A stretch of 64,000 bases of DNA. Origin: Pseudonocardia kunmingensis. GTDB taxonomy: Bacteria; Actinomycetota; Actinomycetes; Mycobacteriales; Pseudonocardiaceae. The first letter of the stretch is position 1. Each line of letters opens with the position of its first letter. The notes below the pieces were generated by a model. It did not search any database, was not told the origin of the DNA, and was given only the letters and a program-made list of their open reading frames with translations. The stretch covers positions 434,001 to 498,000 of the forward strand of contig NZ_VFPA01000006.1 in NCBI RefSeq assembly GCF_006716445.1, written 5' to 3'. The position numbers were made by a program, and so were the translations under genes. Positions 44,051-52,310 of this stretch are shown here, piece after piece.

Positions 44051-45055
44051 TCAGCGCCGCAGCGGCCGGACGGTGGTCTCCGGCGCGGCGGCCGCGGTGC
44101 GGCGGCGGGCGCCCAGCCAGGCGAGCAGCGCCGCGAGCGCGTCCTCGGCGACCGCGCCCGGGCGGTCCGAGCCGAAGCGGCGCTCGGCGGCGGCCCGCAG
44201 GCGCACGCCCAGCAGCGCGCTCCCCACGGCGGACGCGGCGCCGACGAGACCGGGCAGCCCGCTGTCGTGCCCTTCACGGCGTGCGGCGGCGCCGGCAGCG
44301 GTGGCGCCGAGCGCGACGCGGGGTGCCAGGCCCTGCGGTGCGAGCCTGCTCGGGACGATCGGCAGCTTGTCGAGGACGAGCTCCCCGACGGCGGCCAGGG
44401 CCGTGAGGGTGCCGACCGTCCGGCCGGAGAGGCGCGAGGCGACGGCGCCGGTGTCCTCGCGCCGGGAGGTCAGCGCGATCGCCGTGATCCCCGCGCTGCT
44501 GCGCGACCCGGTGGCGGCGCCCAGCGCGGCGGCGCGCAGCAGCGCCGCCGGATCCGCGTGCGGCACCGCCTCGCGCCCCTCGGCCACCCGGGAGATCGCG
44601 ACGAGCGTGGCGTGCGTCGTGCACCCGTACAGCAGGTGCGGGACGGCGTCGGCCGCCCAGTCCACGGCGCTCCAGCGGCGGGGGTCGCTGATCCGCAGCA
44701 CGGCGAGGGGCCCGTCGGTCGCGGCCATGGCGGCCAGGCCGAGCAGCGGCCCGCCCACGGCCGTCGGCAGCCGGACCCCGGCCGCCCGGGACACCCCGGC
44801 GAGCCCGCCCAGCCCCACGCCCGTGGCGGTGCCGGTGAGCGCGCCGAGCGCGGTCAGCCGGCGTGCCCGCTCACGACGGCGGCCGGGGACGGTCATGCCG
44901 GACGCGTCGGCCAGCGCGGCGACCACCTGCTCCGCGGCGTCGCTCGGCGGCCGCGCCCGCACCGCCGTGTCCACGTAGGTCGCGGTCGTGAGGGCGGTCG
45001 TGCCGGCGGCGCCCGCCGCCGCGCCCCGCAGCAGCCCGGAGAGCAGGGATCCCAT
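44051..45055 (-). CDS. Hypothetical membrane-associated protein
   Basis: A 334-residue, Ala/Gly-rich protein I cannot assign. Hydrophobic stretches suitable for membrane helices occur near residues 5-25, 65-85, 100-112 and 225-245 (LTALAAVGELVLDKLPIVPSR). DAVPHLLYGCTTHATL and the start GLLRGAAAGAAGTTALTTATYVDTAVRARP resemble actinobacterial DUF4126- or DUF1440-like membrane proteins. It starts 10 bases after the Nudix gene ends and may share its transcript. No function can be inferred. Confidence 0.6.
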   Translation of the reverse strand: MGSLLSGLLRGAAAGAAGTTALTTATYVDTAVRARPPSDAAEQVVAALADASGMTVPGRRRERARRLTALGALTGTATGVGLGGLAGVSRAAGVRLPTAVGGPLLGLAAMAATDGPLAVLRISDPRRWSAVDWAADAVPHLLYGCTTHATLVAISRVAEGREAVPHADPAALLRAAALGAATGSRSSAGITAIALTSRREDTGAVASRLSGRTVGTLTALAAVGELVLDKLPIVPSRLAPQGLAPRVALGATAAGAAARREGHDSGLPGLVGAASAVGSALLGVRLRAAAERRFGSDRPGAVAEDALAALLAWLGARRRTAAAAPETTVRPLRR

Positions 45056-45065
45056 GAGGTGCCTG

Positions 45066-45542
45066 CTACCCCGCCAGCACCGCCGGCAACCGGTCCAGGA
45101 GGGGGAGCTGCCCTTTCGTGATCTTCCGGCGGGCCGTGTCGAGGTCGAACCACGCGGCCCGGTCGATCTCCGGGAACTCCTGCTGCCGGCCCGAGCGCGG
45201 CGGCCACTCCATCGTGAAGACGCCGGGGACGATCGCGTCGGCGTCGAAGTCGGCGGCGAGGGCGAACGCGGTGATGCGCTTGCCGCCGGAGAGGCGGACC
45301 TCGCCCAGCTCGACCAGCGGGCCCTCGGGCAGGGGAGCGCCCAGCTCCTCGGCGAACTCGCGGGCGGCGGCGGCGCGGGGTTCCTCGTCGGGCCCGTGCT
45401 CGCCCTTCGGGATCGACCACGCCCCGTCGTCCTTGCGCGCCCAGAACGGCCCACCCATGTGCCCGAGCAGCACCTCGATGCCGTCCGGGCCGCCGCCCGG
45501 CCCGGGCCGGTGCAGCACGACCCCCGCGCTCCGCGTCGCCAT
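45066..45542 (-). CDS. Nudix hydrolase
   Basis: A 158-residue Nudix protein. The box from G47 to G68 (GEHGPDEEPRAAAAREF then AEELG) matches the G-x5-E-x7-R-E-U-x-E-E-x-G pattern exactly, with Glu62, Glu65 and Glu66 as metal ligands. The family hydrolyses a nucleoside diphosphate linked to another moiety. EVLLGHMGGPFWARKDDGAW at the front resembles the group that handles (d)NTPs or Ap4A-like substrates. The ATG is six bases after GACACT, suggesting leaderless expression. Confidence 0.9.
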   Translation of the reverse strand: MATRSAGVVLHRPGPGGGPDGIEVLLGHMGGPFWARKDDGAWSIPKGEHGPDEEPRAAAAREFAEELGAPLPEGPLVELGEVRLSGGKRITAFALAADFDADAIVPGVFTMEWPPRSGRQQEFPEIDRAAWFDLDTARRKITKGQLPLLDRLPAVLAG

Positions 45543-45580
45543 CGCCGCAGTGTCCCAGGCCCCCGCCGGGGTGCGGCGGG

Positions 45581-45638
45581 AACGGGAGACTCGCCCGGCT
45601 CGAACGGGAGACTCGCCGTGTCGGAACGGGAGACTCGC
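45581..45638. repeat. Three direct GGGAGACTCG repeats, 22-bp period
   Basis: AACGGGAGACTCGC occurs at 45581-45594, 45603-45616 and 45625-45638, each exactly 22 bases apart. The array lies between the Nudix gene start and the GH172 gene end. It is the same word and period as at 6961-6995, but here there is no inverted copy. Confidence 0.75.
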
Positions 45639-45644
45639 GGGGGA

Positions 45645-46718
<1,074 letters not shown>

Positions 46719-46763
46719 GCAGGTCCTCCGACGTCGTCGTGCCGTGGTGTCGTGCCGAGGCAC

Positions 46764-46775
46764 GAAATCGATTCC
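46764..46775. promoter_or_regulatory. LacI-type operator O1 at the GH172 transcription start
   Basis: GAAATCGATTCC is an almost perfect palindrome centred on CG. On the opposite strand it reads TGGAATCGATTTC, matching O2 at 46846. It covers the expected start point of the leftward promoter. Confidence 0.7.
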
Positions 46776-46780
46776 ACGGC

Positions 46781-46809
46781 ACCCTATGAAGCTCGGAAGT
46801 CGAGGTCAA
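46781..46809 (-). promoter_or_regulatory. Sigma-70-type promoter of the GH172 gene
   Basis: On the minus strand TTGACC (46804-46809) and TAGGGT (46781-46786) are separated by exactly 17 bases. Operator O1 lies just downstream. Confidence 0.65.
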
Positions 46810-46843
46810 GGGAAGCGCGTGACCCGCCGCGACGACGGAATGC

Positions 46844-46872
46844 TTGGAATCGGTTTCACCACGGCGTACACT
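46844..46872 (+). promoter_or_regulatory. Promoter of the lacI-type gene with overlapping operator O2
   Basis: TTGGAA (46844-46849) and TACACT (46867-46872) are 17 bases apart. Operator GGAATCGGTTTC (46846-46857) overlaps the -35, which fits autorepression by the LacI protein. Confidence 0.65.
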
Positions 46873-46919
46873 GCGGCGGCTCGTCCAGCGGCCGAGCCCG
46901 TTCGATGGTAGGGGAGGCC

Positions 46920-47933
46920 ATGGCGACGATCTACGAGGTTGCCGCTCTCGCCGGCGTCTCCCCGGCCACCGTGTCGCGCGTGTTCAACGGCTCCAACGTC
47001 TCGCGCGAGCGGACCCGCCTGGTGCTCCGCGCGGCCGAGCAGCTGGGCTACTCGCCGAACCGGACGGCGCGCGCGCTGCGCATGCAGACCTCCACGGTGA
47101 TCGCCCTCATCGTCGCCGACATCGAGAACCCCTTCTTCACGGCGCTCGCCCGCGGGGTGGAGGACGTCGCACACGGCGCGGGCTACTCGGTCGTGCTGTG
47201 CAACAGCGACGAGGACCCCGCGCGGGAGGGGCGGTACCTCACGATCGCCGTCTCCGAGCACATGGCCGGGGTGATCCTGGTGCCCGCGGGCACCGACAGC
47301 GACATCAGCGTCCTGTTGGAGCGGGGCAGGCCCGTCGTCAGCGTCGACCGCGCGCTGCCGCGCTCCCCCGTCGACTCGGTGGTCGTGGACAACCTCGCGG
47401 GCGGCCGGGAGGCCACCGCGCGCCTCTACGACCGCGGGGCGCGGCGCGTCGCGTGCATCACCGGGCCCCGGGCGGCGGAGACGGCCGAGCTGCGCAGCGC
47501 TGGGTGGCGGGAGGTCTTCCTGCGCCGCTCCCCGGGCGCGGACCCGGATGCGTACCTCGTGCACGCGGACTACCGGGTGGAGGGCGGCCGGGCAGCGATG
47601 GCCGAGCTGCTCGGGCGTGCCGAGCCGCCGGACGCGGTCTTCGTGGCCAACAACCTGATGGCGCTGGGCGCGCTCGGCGAGCTCGGTGACCGCGGCGTGG
47701 CGCCGCCCGGGTTCGGCGTCGCCGCGTACGGCGACCTGCCCTACTTCCCGCTGGAGCCCTCGGGGGTCGAGGTGATCCCGCTGCCCGCCCGCCTCCTCGG
47801 CGCCACCGCGGCCACGGTGCTCCTGGAGCGCATCCAGGGCGGCGGGCAGCCGCACCGCACGATCGTGCTGCGCAACGTCGCCGACGCGGACGGGGTCAGC
47901 GCTGCGCGTCCCGCCAGGCGACCCACTCCTTGA
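46920..47933 (+). CDS. LacI-family transcriptional regulator
   Basis: A 337-residue repressor. Residues 1-55 hold the LacI helix-turn-helix and hinge (TIYEVAALAGVSPATVSRVF, GYSPNRTARALR). The periplasmic-binding-like effector domain follows (IALIVADIENPFFTALARG, GVILVPAGTDSDI, FVANNLMALGALGEL, VAAYGDLPYFPL). I chose the ATG at 46920 because family members start there; an in-frame ATG at 46905 is possible. It probably senses a sugar released by, or related to the substrate of, the divergent GH172 enzyme. Confidence 0.92.
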   Translation: MATIYEVAALAGVSPATVSRVFNGSNVSRERTRLVLRAAEQLGYSPNRTARALRMQTSTVIALIVADIENPFFTALARGVEDVAHGAGYSVVLCNSDEDPAREGRYLTIAVSEHMAGVILVPAGTDSDISVLLERGRPVVSVDRALPRSPVDSVVVDNLAGGREATARLYDRGARRVACITGPRAAETAELRSAGWREVFLRRSPGADPDAYLVHADYRVEGGRAAMAELLGRAEPPDAVFVANNLMALGALGELGDRGVAPPGFGVAAYGDLPYFPLEPSGVEVIPLPARLLGATAATVLLERIQGGGQPHRTIVLRNVADADGVSAARPARRPTP

Positions 47934-48669
47934 CCAGCCCGAGGTCGTAGTCCGGACCGTCCACGCCGATGGTGAACAGGGCGGCGCCCGCCGCGACGAG
48001 CGCGCCGGCCACCTCCTGCGGGGGCGCGGAGACGCCGACGGAGCGCTCGATCTCGCCCGGGTCGCGGCCGACGTCGGCGCAGTGCGCGTCGAGCACGCCG
48101 CTCTTGCGCGTGAACGTCTCGACGTCGCCGAAGCCGTGCCAGATCGTGGCGTGCTCCGCGGTGTAGCGCAGCGTCTTGCGCTCCCCGCCACCGCCGATCA
48201 GCACCGGGATGTCGCGGGTGGGGGCCGGGTTGAGCCTCGACCAGCGGTCGCGGATGCGGGGGAGGGCCTGGGCGAGGTCGGCCAGGCGGCTGCCGGCCGT
48301 GCCGAACTCGTAGCCGTACTCGTCGTAGTCGCGCTCGAACCACCCGGCGCCGATGCCGAGGATCAGCCGGCCGCCCGAGATGTGGTCGACGGTGCGCGCC
48401 ATGTCGGCGAGCAGTTCCGGGTTGCGGTAGCTGTTGCAGGTGACGAGCGCGCCGATCTCGACGCGGTGGGTGGCCTCGGCCCAGGCGCCGAGCATCGTCC
48501 AGCACTCGAAGTGCTTGCCGTCGGCCTCGCCGGACAGCGGGAAGAAGTGGTCCCAGTTGAAGACGATGTCCACGCCGGCTTCCTCGGCCTCGGCCACAGC
48601 GGCTCTGATCTGCGCGTAGTCGGCGTGCTGGGGCTTGATCTGGACACCGATCCGGACGGGGTGGGTCAT
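47896..48669 (-). CDS. LLM-class F420-dependent oxidoreductase
   Basis: A 257-residue luciferase-like protein of the F420-dependent type. VRIGVQIKPQHADYAQIRAAV, VDIVFNWDHFFPLSG, EIGALVTCNSYRNPELLADM, GRLILGIGAGWFERDYDEYG and VLIGGGGERKTLRYTAEHA are the classical segments of actinobacterial F420 LLM proteins. The substrate is unknown. The ATG at 48669 has GGAAGG eight bases upstream. Its end overlaps the convergent lacI-type gene by 38 bases. Confidence 0.9.
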   Translation of the reverse strand: MTHPVRIGVQIKPQHADYAQIRAAVAEAEEAGVDIVFNWDHFFPLSGEADGKHFECWTMLGAWAEATHRVEIGALVTCNSYRNPELLADMARTVDHISGGRLILGIGAGWFERDYDEYGYEFGTAGSRLADLAQALPRIRDRWSRLNPAPTRDIPVLIGGGGERKTLRYTAEHATIWHGFGDVETFTRKSGVLDAHCADVGRDPGEIERSVGVSAPPQEVAGALVAAGAALFTIGVDGPDYDLGLVKEWVAWRDAQR

Positions 48670-48839
48670 GCCGGTGATCCTTCCACTCTTGCGCTGGAGG
48701 TGCCGTCCGGGCAATCATCACCGTGGGTCATGGGAGCGGCACGAAAAGTCATCACGGCGGGTTACGCCCGGGCGGGACCGCCCTCACGCGCTGTCGACGT
48801 GGCGGTCGCGTTCGGCGAGGACGACGGGGAGGCGGCGGA

Positions 48840-49541
48840 GTGGACGCGCAGGACGATCCGGGACCGGCGCTCGGTCTCACCGGCGCACGGTTCGGTGGGG
48901 TGCCCCGACAGCGCCGCTCGGCGCGCGAGCGGGCGGGCGAGCCCGGGGCCGACGACGCCGTGGATCAGGCGGACGCCGCCCCTCCTGCCGTCACCGCCCC
49001 TCCTGCCGTCACCGCCCCTCCTGCCGTCACCGCCCCTCCGGGCGTGGGAACCACCGGGGCGCGCTTCGGCGGCGCCTCGTGGTGGCGCCGGGCCGACCCG
49101 GCGGAGCCCTCGCCGGAGCCTTCCGCGAGACCCTCGCCGACGGCCGCGCCGCCGGCTGCGGACGCTGCGGCCGGCGCGCCGGGGCCCGACCGCGAGGAGG
49201 AGCCGGACGCGAACGCACCGTCGTTCGTGCGGCCCTACGTGCTCACCGGCGGCCGGACCCGTTCCTCGGTCGAGCTGTCGATCGAGACCCTGGTCTCGGC
49301 CGCGCCGCGACCGACCGCTGCCCGCCTGTCCGGGGAGCAGGAGGTCGTGCTCGGGCTGTGCCGGGAACCCCGGTCGGTGGCCGAGCTGGCGGTCGGCGCC
49401 GGCGTGCCGCTCGGGGTGGCGCGCGTGCTGGTGGGCGACCTGGCGGCCGCGGGTGCTGTCGCGGTGCACCGCACGGCGGGCCCGGACGGCCCGGACCTCG
49501 CGTTGATGGAGCGCGTGCTCAGCGGCCTGCGCAAGCTGTGA
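48840..49541 (+). CDS. DUF742 protein with Pro/Ala-rich linker
   Basis: A 233-residue protein. The C-terminal ~110 residues are a DUF742 domain: FVRPYVLTGGRTRSSVELSI, LSGEQEVVLGLCREPRSVAE, VPLGVARVLVGDLAAAGAV and LMERVLSGLRKL. It reads as a winged-helix-like fold. The N-terminal part is low-complexity, with TGARFGG twice and a tandem PPAVTA run coded by three 18-bp repeats. DUF742 proteins usually sit in conservons with a sensor kinase, a roadblock protein and a GTPase. None of these is beside this gene, so it is an orphan. The GTG at 48840 has GGGAGG seven bases before it. Confidence 0.8.
   Translation: MDAQDDPGPALGLTGARFGGVPRQRRSARERAGEPGADDAVDQADAAPPAVTAPPAVTAPPAVTAPPGVGTTGARFGGASWWRRADPAEPSPEPSARPSPTAAPPAADAAAGAPGPDREEEPDANAPSFVRPYVLTGGRTRSSVELSIETLVSAAPRPTAARLSGEQEVVLGLCREPRSVAELAVGAGVPLGVARVLVGDLAAAGAVAVHRTAGPDGPDLALMERVLSGLRKL
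48981..49034. repeat. Three tandem 18-bp repeats inside the DUF742 gene
   Basis: CCTCCTGCCGTCACCGCC is repeated exactly three times (48981, 48999, 49017) and encodes a PPAVTA-type linker. Copy number is likely to vary between strains. Confidence 0.9.
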
Positions 49542-49560
49542 CCCGGGTGCTCGTGTGGTG

Positions 49561-51702
49561 TCAGGACGGCCCGACCGGCCCCTGCAGCAACGGCGGCACG
49601 GCGCCCGCGGCCACCGCAGGCGCGAAGTACCAGCCCTGGCCGGTGTCGCAGCCGAGCTTGCGCAGCCGCTCGAGCTGCACACCCGTCTCGACGACCTCCG
49701 CGGTGACCGAGAGCCCGAGCGTGTGGGCCAGCTCGATGAGCAGCGCCAGCACCTCCAGGTCGACCTCGTCGGCGCTGTCGCCCTCCCCGGCGTCGGGCTT
49801 CGCGCGCCCATTGACGAACGTGCCCGCGAGCTTCAGCGCGTGCACCGGCAGCGAGCGCAGGTAGGCGAGGTTGGAGTAGCCGGTGCCGAAGTCGTCGATC
49901 GCGATCCGGACGCCCATGTCGGCGAGCGCGTGCAGCGCGTCGAGGGTCTCGCCGGTGGTGCCCATCAGGTCGCTCTCGGTGAGCTCGAGCTGGAGGCCGT
50001 GCGCGGGCCACCCGGTCTCGTCGAGGATCTGCGCCACGTCGTCGACGATGCCGGGCTCGCGGACCTGCCGCGCCGCCAGGTTGACGCTGACGAACAGCTC
50101 CGCGCCCGGGTGCTCGACCCGCCACCGGGCGGCCTGCCGGCACGCCTCGGCGAGGACCCACCGCCCGAGCGGGACGATGAGGCCGGTCTCCTCGGCCACC
50201 GGGATGAACACGTCGGGCCCCAGCCGCCCCCCGCCGGGCCGCTCCCAGCGCACCAGCGCCTCGACGCCGACCACCCGCTGGTCGCTGAGGCGCACCAGCG
50301 GCTGGTAGTGCACGACGAACTCGCCGGCCTCGAGGGCGTCGGGCATCCGCGCCGAGAGCTCGAACCGGGCGACGTCCGCGCGGTGGCGCTCGGCGTCGAA
50401 CCGGGCCACCCGGTCCCGGCCGTCCTTCTTCGCCCAGTGCAGGGTGGTGTCGGCGGCCTTCATCAGCTCCGCCGACCCGGCGCCGCCGTCCCCGCGCTGC
50501 ACGATGCCGACGCTCGCGGTGACCGCGATCCGGTGCGGGCCGAGCACGATCGGGCGCCGCACGGCGTCCAGCGCGCGCTGCGCCACCCGGTCGAGCTCCG
50601 CGGCCGCGGCGTCGCGCCCGTGGGGGATCTCGGCGAGCACGACGAACTCGTCGCCGCCCATCCGGGCGACCAGGCGCCGGTCCGCGCCGAGCTCGGTGGC
50701 GAGCCGGTGGGCCACGGTCTGCAGCAGCTCGTCGCCCACGTCGTGGCCGAGGGTGTCGTTGACGGCCTTGAAACCGTCGAGGTCGAGGTAGCAGACCCCG
50801 ACGTGGCGGCCGGGCCCGTCCGCGGCGAGCGCGGCGTCGAGCCGTTCGAAGAACAGGGTGCGGTTGGGCAGGCCGGTGAGCGGGTCGTGCTGGGCCTGGT
50901 GGCGCAGCGAGGTCTCGAGGCGGTGCCGCTCGGTGACGTCGCCGATCATGGCGAGGATGTAGCGGGGCGACCCGTCGGGGGACCGGACCAGGGACAGGAC
51001 GACGTCGGTCCAGATCGTCGAGCCGTCGGGGCGGCGGTAGGGCCGCTCCAGGCGGGCGTGGTCGCGGGTGCCCGCCTGCATCTCGCGCAGGCGCGCGCGC
51101 AGGGCGTCGTCCTCGTCGGGCACGAAGCGGCTGACGGGCCTGCTCACCAGCTGGTCGGTCGTGTGGCCGGTCATCTGGCACAGCGCGCGGTTCACCTCGA
51201 CGATCTCGCCCTCGCCGGTGACGATCGCGATGCCGATCGCGGCGTCGGCGAACAGCGCGCCGAACCGGGCCTCGCTGGCCCACCGCGCCTGCTCGGCCGC
51301 GGCGCGCGCGGCGAAGGCGGCCGCGCTGACGCGCTCCTGCTCCGCGCGGGTGCGTTCCTGCAGGGCCGCGGCGTACCCGGTGGCGAGCGCGGCGAGGACG
51401 GCCGTGCCGCGCTCGGGGTCGGCGCGGACGAGGCGCGGGCCGAGCACCGTGAGCGTGCGCTGCAGCGCGGGGGGCTGGGTGAAGTGGGCGTCCACCAGCC
51501 ACCGGCCGATCGCGTGCGCCTCGGCCTTGGGGCCGGCACCGGCGAAAGGGGCGTCGTCCACGGCGGCCAGCAGCGCGGCGGCCCGGTCCACGAGCGCGGA
51601 CTGCAGCTCCCGCCGGTCCAGCGGCATGAACCCGGAGGTCTGGACGGCTGCCGCCCATGCCGTGCCGAGCTCCCGCGCCTCGGCCGGCGCGGTGCTCGTC
51701 AT
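49561..51702 (-). CDS. PAS-GGDEF-EAL cyclic-di-GMP signalling protein
   Basis: A 713-residue protein. An N-terminal helical region (~1-150) is followed by a PAS domain (FADAAIGIAIVTGEGEIVEV, MIGDVTERHR, ~160-285). The diguanylate cyclase (~290-450) has DPLTGLPNRTLFFERL and intact ARMGGDEFVVL. The EAL phosphodiesterase (~460-700) has VVGVEALVRW, LELTESDLM and IAIDDFGTGYSNLAYL. Both active sites look complete, so it could make and break c-di-GMP. No membrane helix is seen. The ATG at 51702 is the first start compatible with the domain; its ribosome-binding site is weak. Confidence 0.9.
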   Translation of the reverse strand: MTSTAPAEARELGTAWAAAVQTSGFMPLDRRELQSALVDRAAALLAAVDDAPFAGAGPKAEAHAIGRWLVDAHFTQPPALQRTLTVLGPRLVRADPERGTAVLAALATGYAAALQERTRAEQERVSAAAFAARAAAEQARWASEARFGALFADAAIGIAIVTGEGEIVEVNRALCQMTGHTTDQLVSRPVSRFVPDEDDALRARLREMQAGTRDHARLERPYRRPDGSTIWTDVVLSLVRSPDGSPRYILAMIGDVTERHRLETSLRHQAQHDPLTGLPNRTLFFERLDAALAADGPGRHVGVCYLDLDGFKAVNDTLGHDVGDELLQTVAHRLATELGADRRLVARMGGDEFVVLAEIPHGRDAAAAELDRVAQRALDAVRRPIVLGPHRIAVTASVGIVQRGDGGAGSAELMKAADTTLHWAKKDGRDRVARFDAERHRADVARFELSARMPDALEAGEFVVHYQPLVRLSDQRVVGVEALVRWERPGGGRLGPDVFIPVAEETGLIVPLGRWVLAEACRQAARWRVEHPGAELFVSVNLAARQVREPGIVDDVAQILDETGWPAHGLQLELTESDLMGTTGETLDALHALADMGVRIAIDDFGTGYSNLAYLRSLPVHALKLAGTFVNGRAKPDAGEGDSADEVDLEVLALLIELAHTLGLSVTAEVVETGVQLERLRKLGCDTGQGWYFAPAVAAGAVPPLLQGPVGPS

Positions 51703-51851
51703 GGCACGGCCGGGCCGCAGCCCAGCGCGTGGGGCTGGTGCACCATCCTCGCGCTCCCGCTGTCGAAGGCCCGCGGGCACGGGCGCCACAGGCGATCTTC
51801 GCGGAGCGTACCCGCCTGCGCTTGGGCGGGCCCGCTGAACGCCGGTGCGCG

Positions 51852-52223
51852 TCAGGGGGACTGGCGCGGGCGACCTCCCCGGCGCATGTCACCGGTGGTG
51901 GTGCGACGGCCCGGGTCGAGCAGCCGTTTCCACTTGGCCTGGGCGGCCTGCCTGCTGGACAGCTGGGCCTGCACCGCGTCGGCGACCTGCGCCCAGGTGA
52001 GCCCGTCGGCGCGCAGCCTGCGGATGAGGTCGCGCTCGTAGTAGTCGGCCAGCCGGCGCATCTCGCCGACCAGCGCGTACCAGGCCGCCGCGGCGTCCCG
52101 GGTGAGCCCACCCTCGGCGGAGACCTCCTTGAGCCGGTCCAGCCGGCCGGTGACCGTGCGGTCCGGCCGCGCGATCATCGGGTCGACCCGGTCGAGCCAG
52201 CGCACCGCTTCCTCGTACTTCAT
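51852..52223 (-). CDS. Small HTH-like protein of unknown function
   Basis: A 123-residue protein. The C-terminal half has LRADGLTWAQVADAVQAQLSS, which reads as a helix-turn-helix of the type seen in small actinobacterial DNA-binding proteins. The N-terminal half is helical (KYEEAVRWLDRVDPMIARP, WYALVGEMRRLADYYER). The tail is basic (PGRRTTTGDMRRGGRPRQ). A GTCAAT-N5-ATTGAC palindrome sits directly in front of its ATG, which suggests autoregulation by a dimer. No known family is assigned with confidence. Confidence 0.65.
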   Translation of the reverse strand: MKYEEAVRWLDRVDPMIARPDRTVTGRLDRLKEVSAEGGLTRDAAAAWYALVGEMRRLADYYERDLIRRLRADGLTWAQVADAVQAQLSSRQAAQAKWKRLLDPGRRTTTGDMRRGGRPRQSP

Positions 52224-52225
52224 GT

Positions 52226-52242
52226 GTCAATCATTCATTGAC
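52226..52242. promoter_or_regulatory. GTCAAT-N5-ATTGAC palindrome at the start of the HTH-like gene
   Basis: The perfect 6-bp-arm dyad begins two bases before the ATG at 52223 (minus strand) and overlaps a possible -10 (AATGAT, 52230-52235). It is strikingly AT-rich for this genome. Binding there would block transcription initiation. Confidence 0.6.
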
Positions 52243-52310
52243 GCCTTCGAATAGTCAACCGATCATGGACGCGACACGCCGCGGGGGACGGCGGAGGGGG
52301 AGGGGAGGGC

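Noticed and set aside
45581..45638. Possible CRISPR array
   Set aside because: Only three 14-base copies with 8-base gaps, far too short for repeats and spacers.
49555..52041. An 828-codon open frame on the plus strand
   Set aside because: It is antisense to the GGDEF-EAL gene; the opposite strand has full domain motifs.
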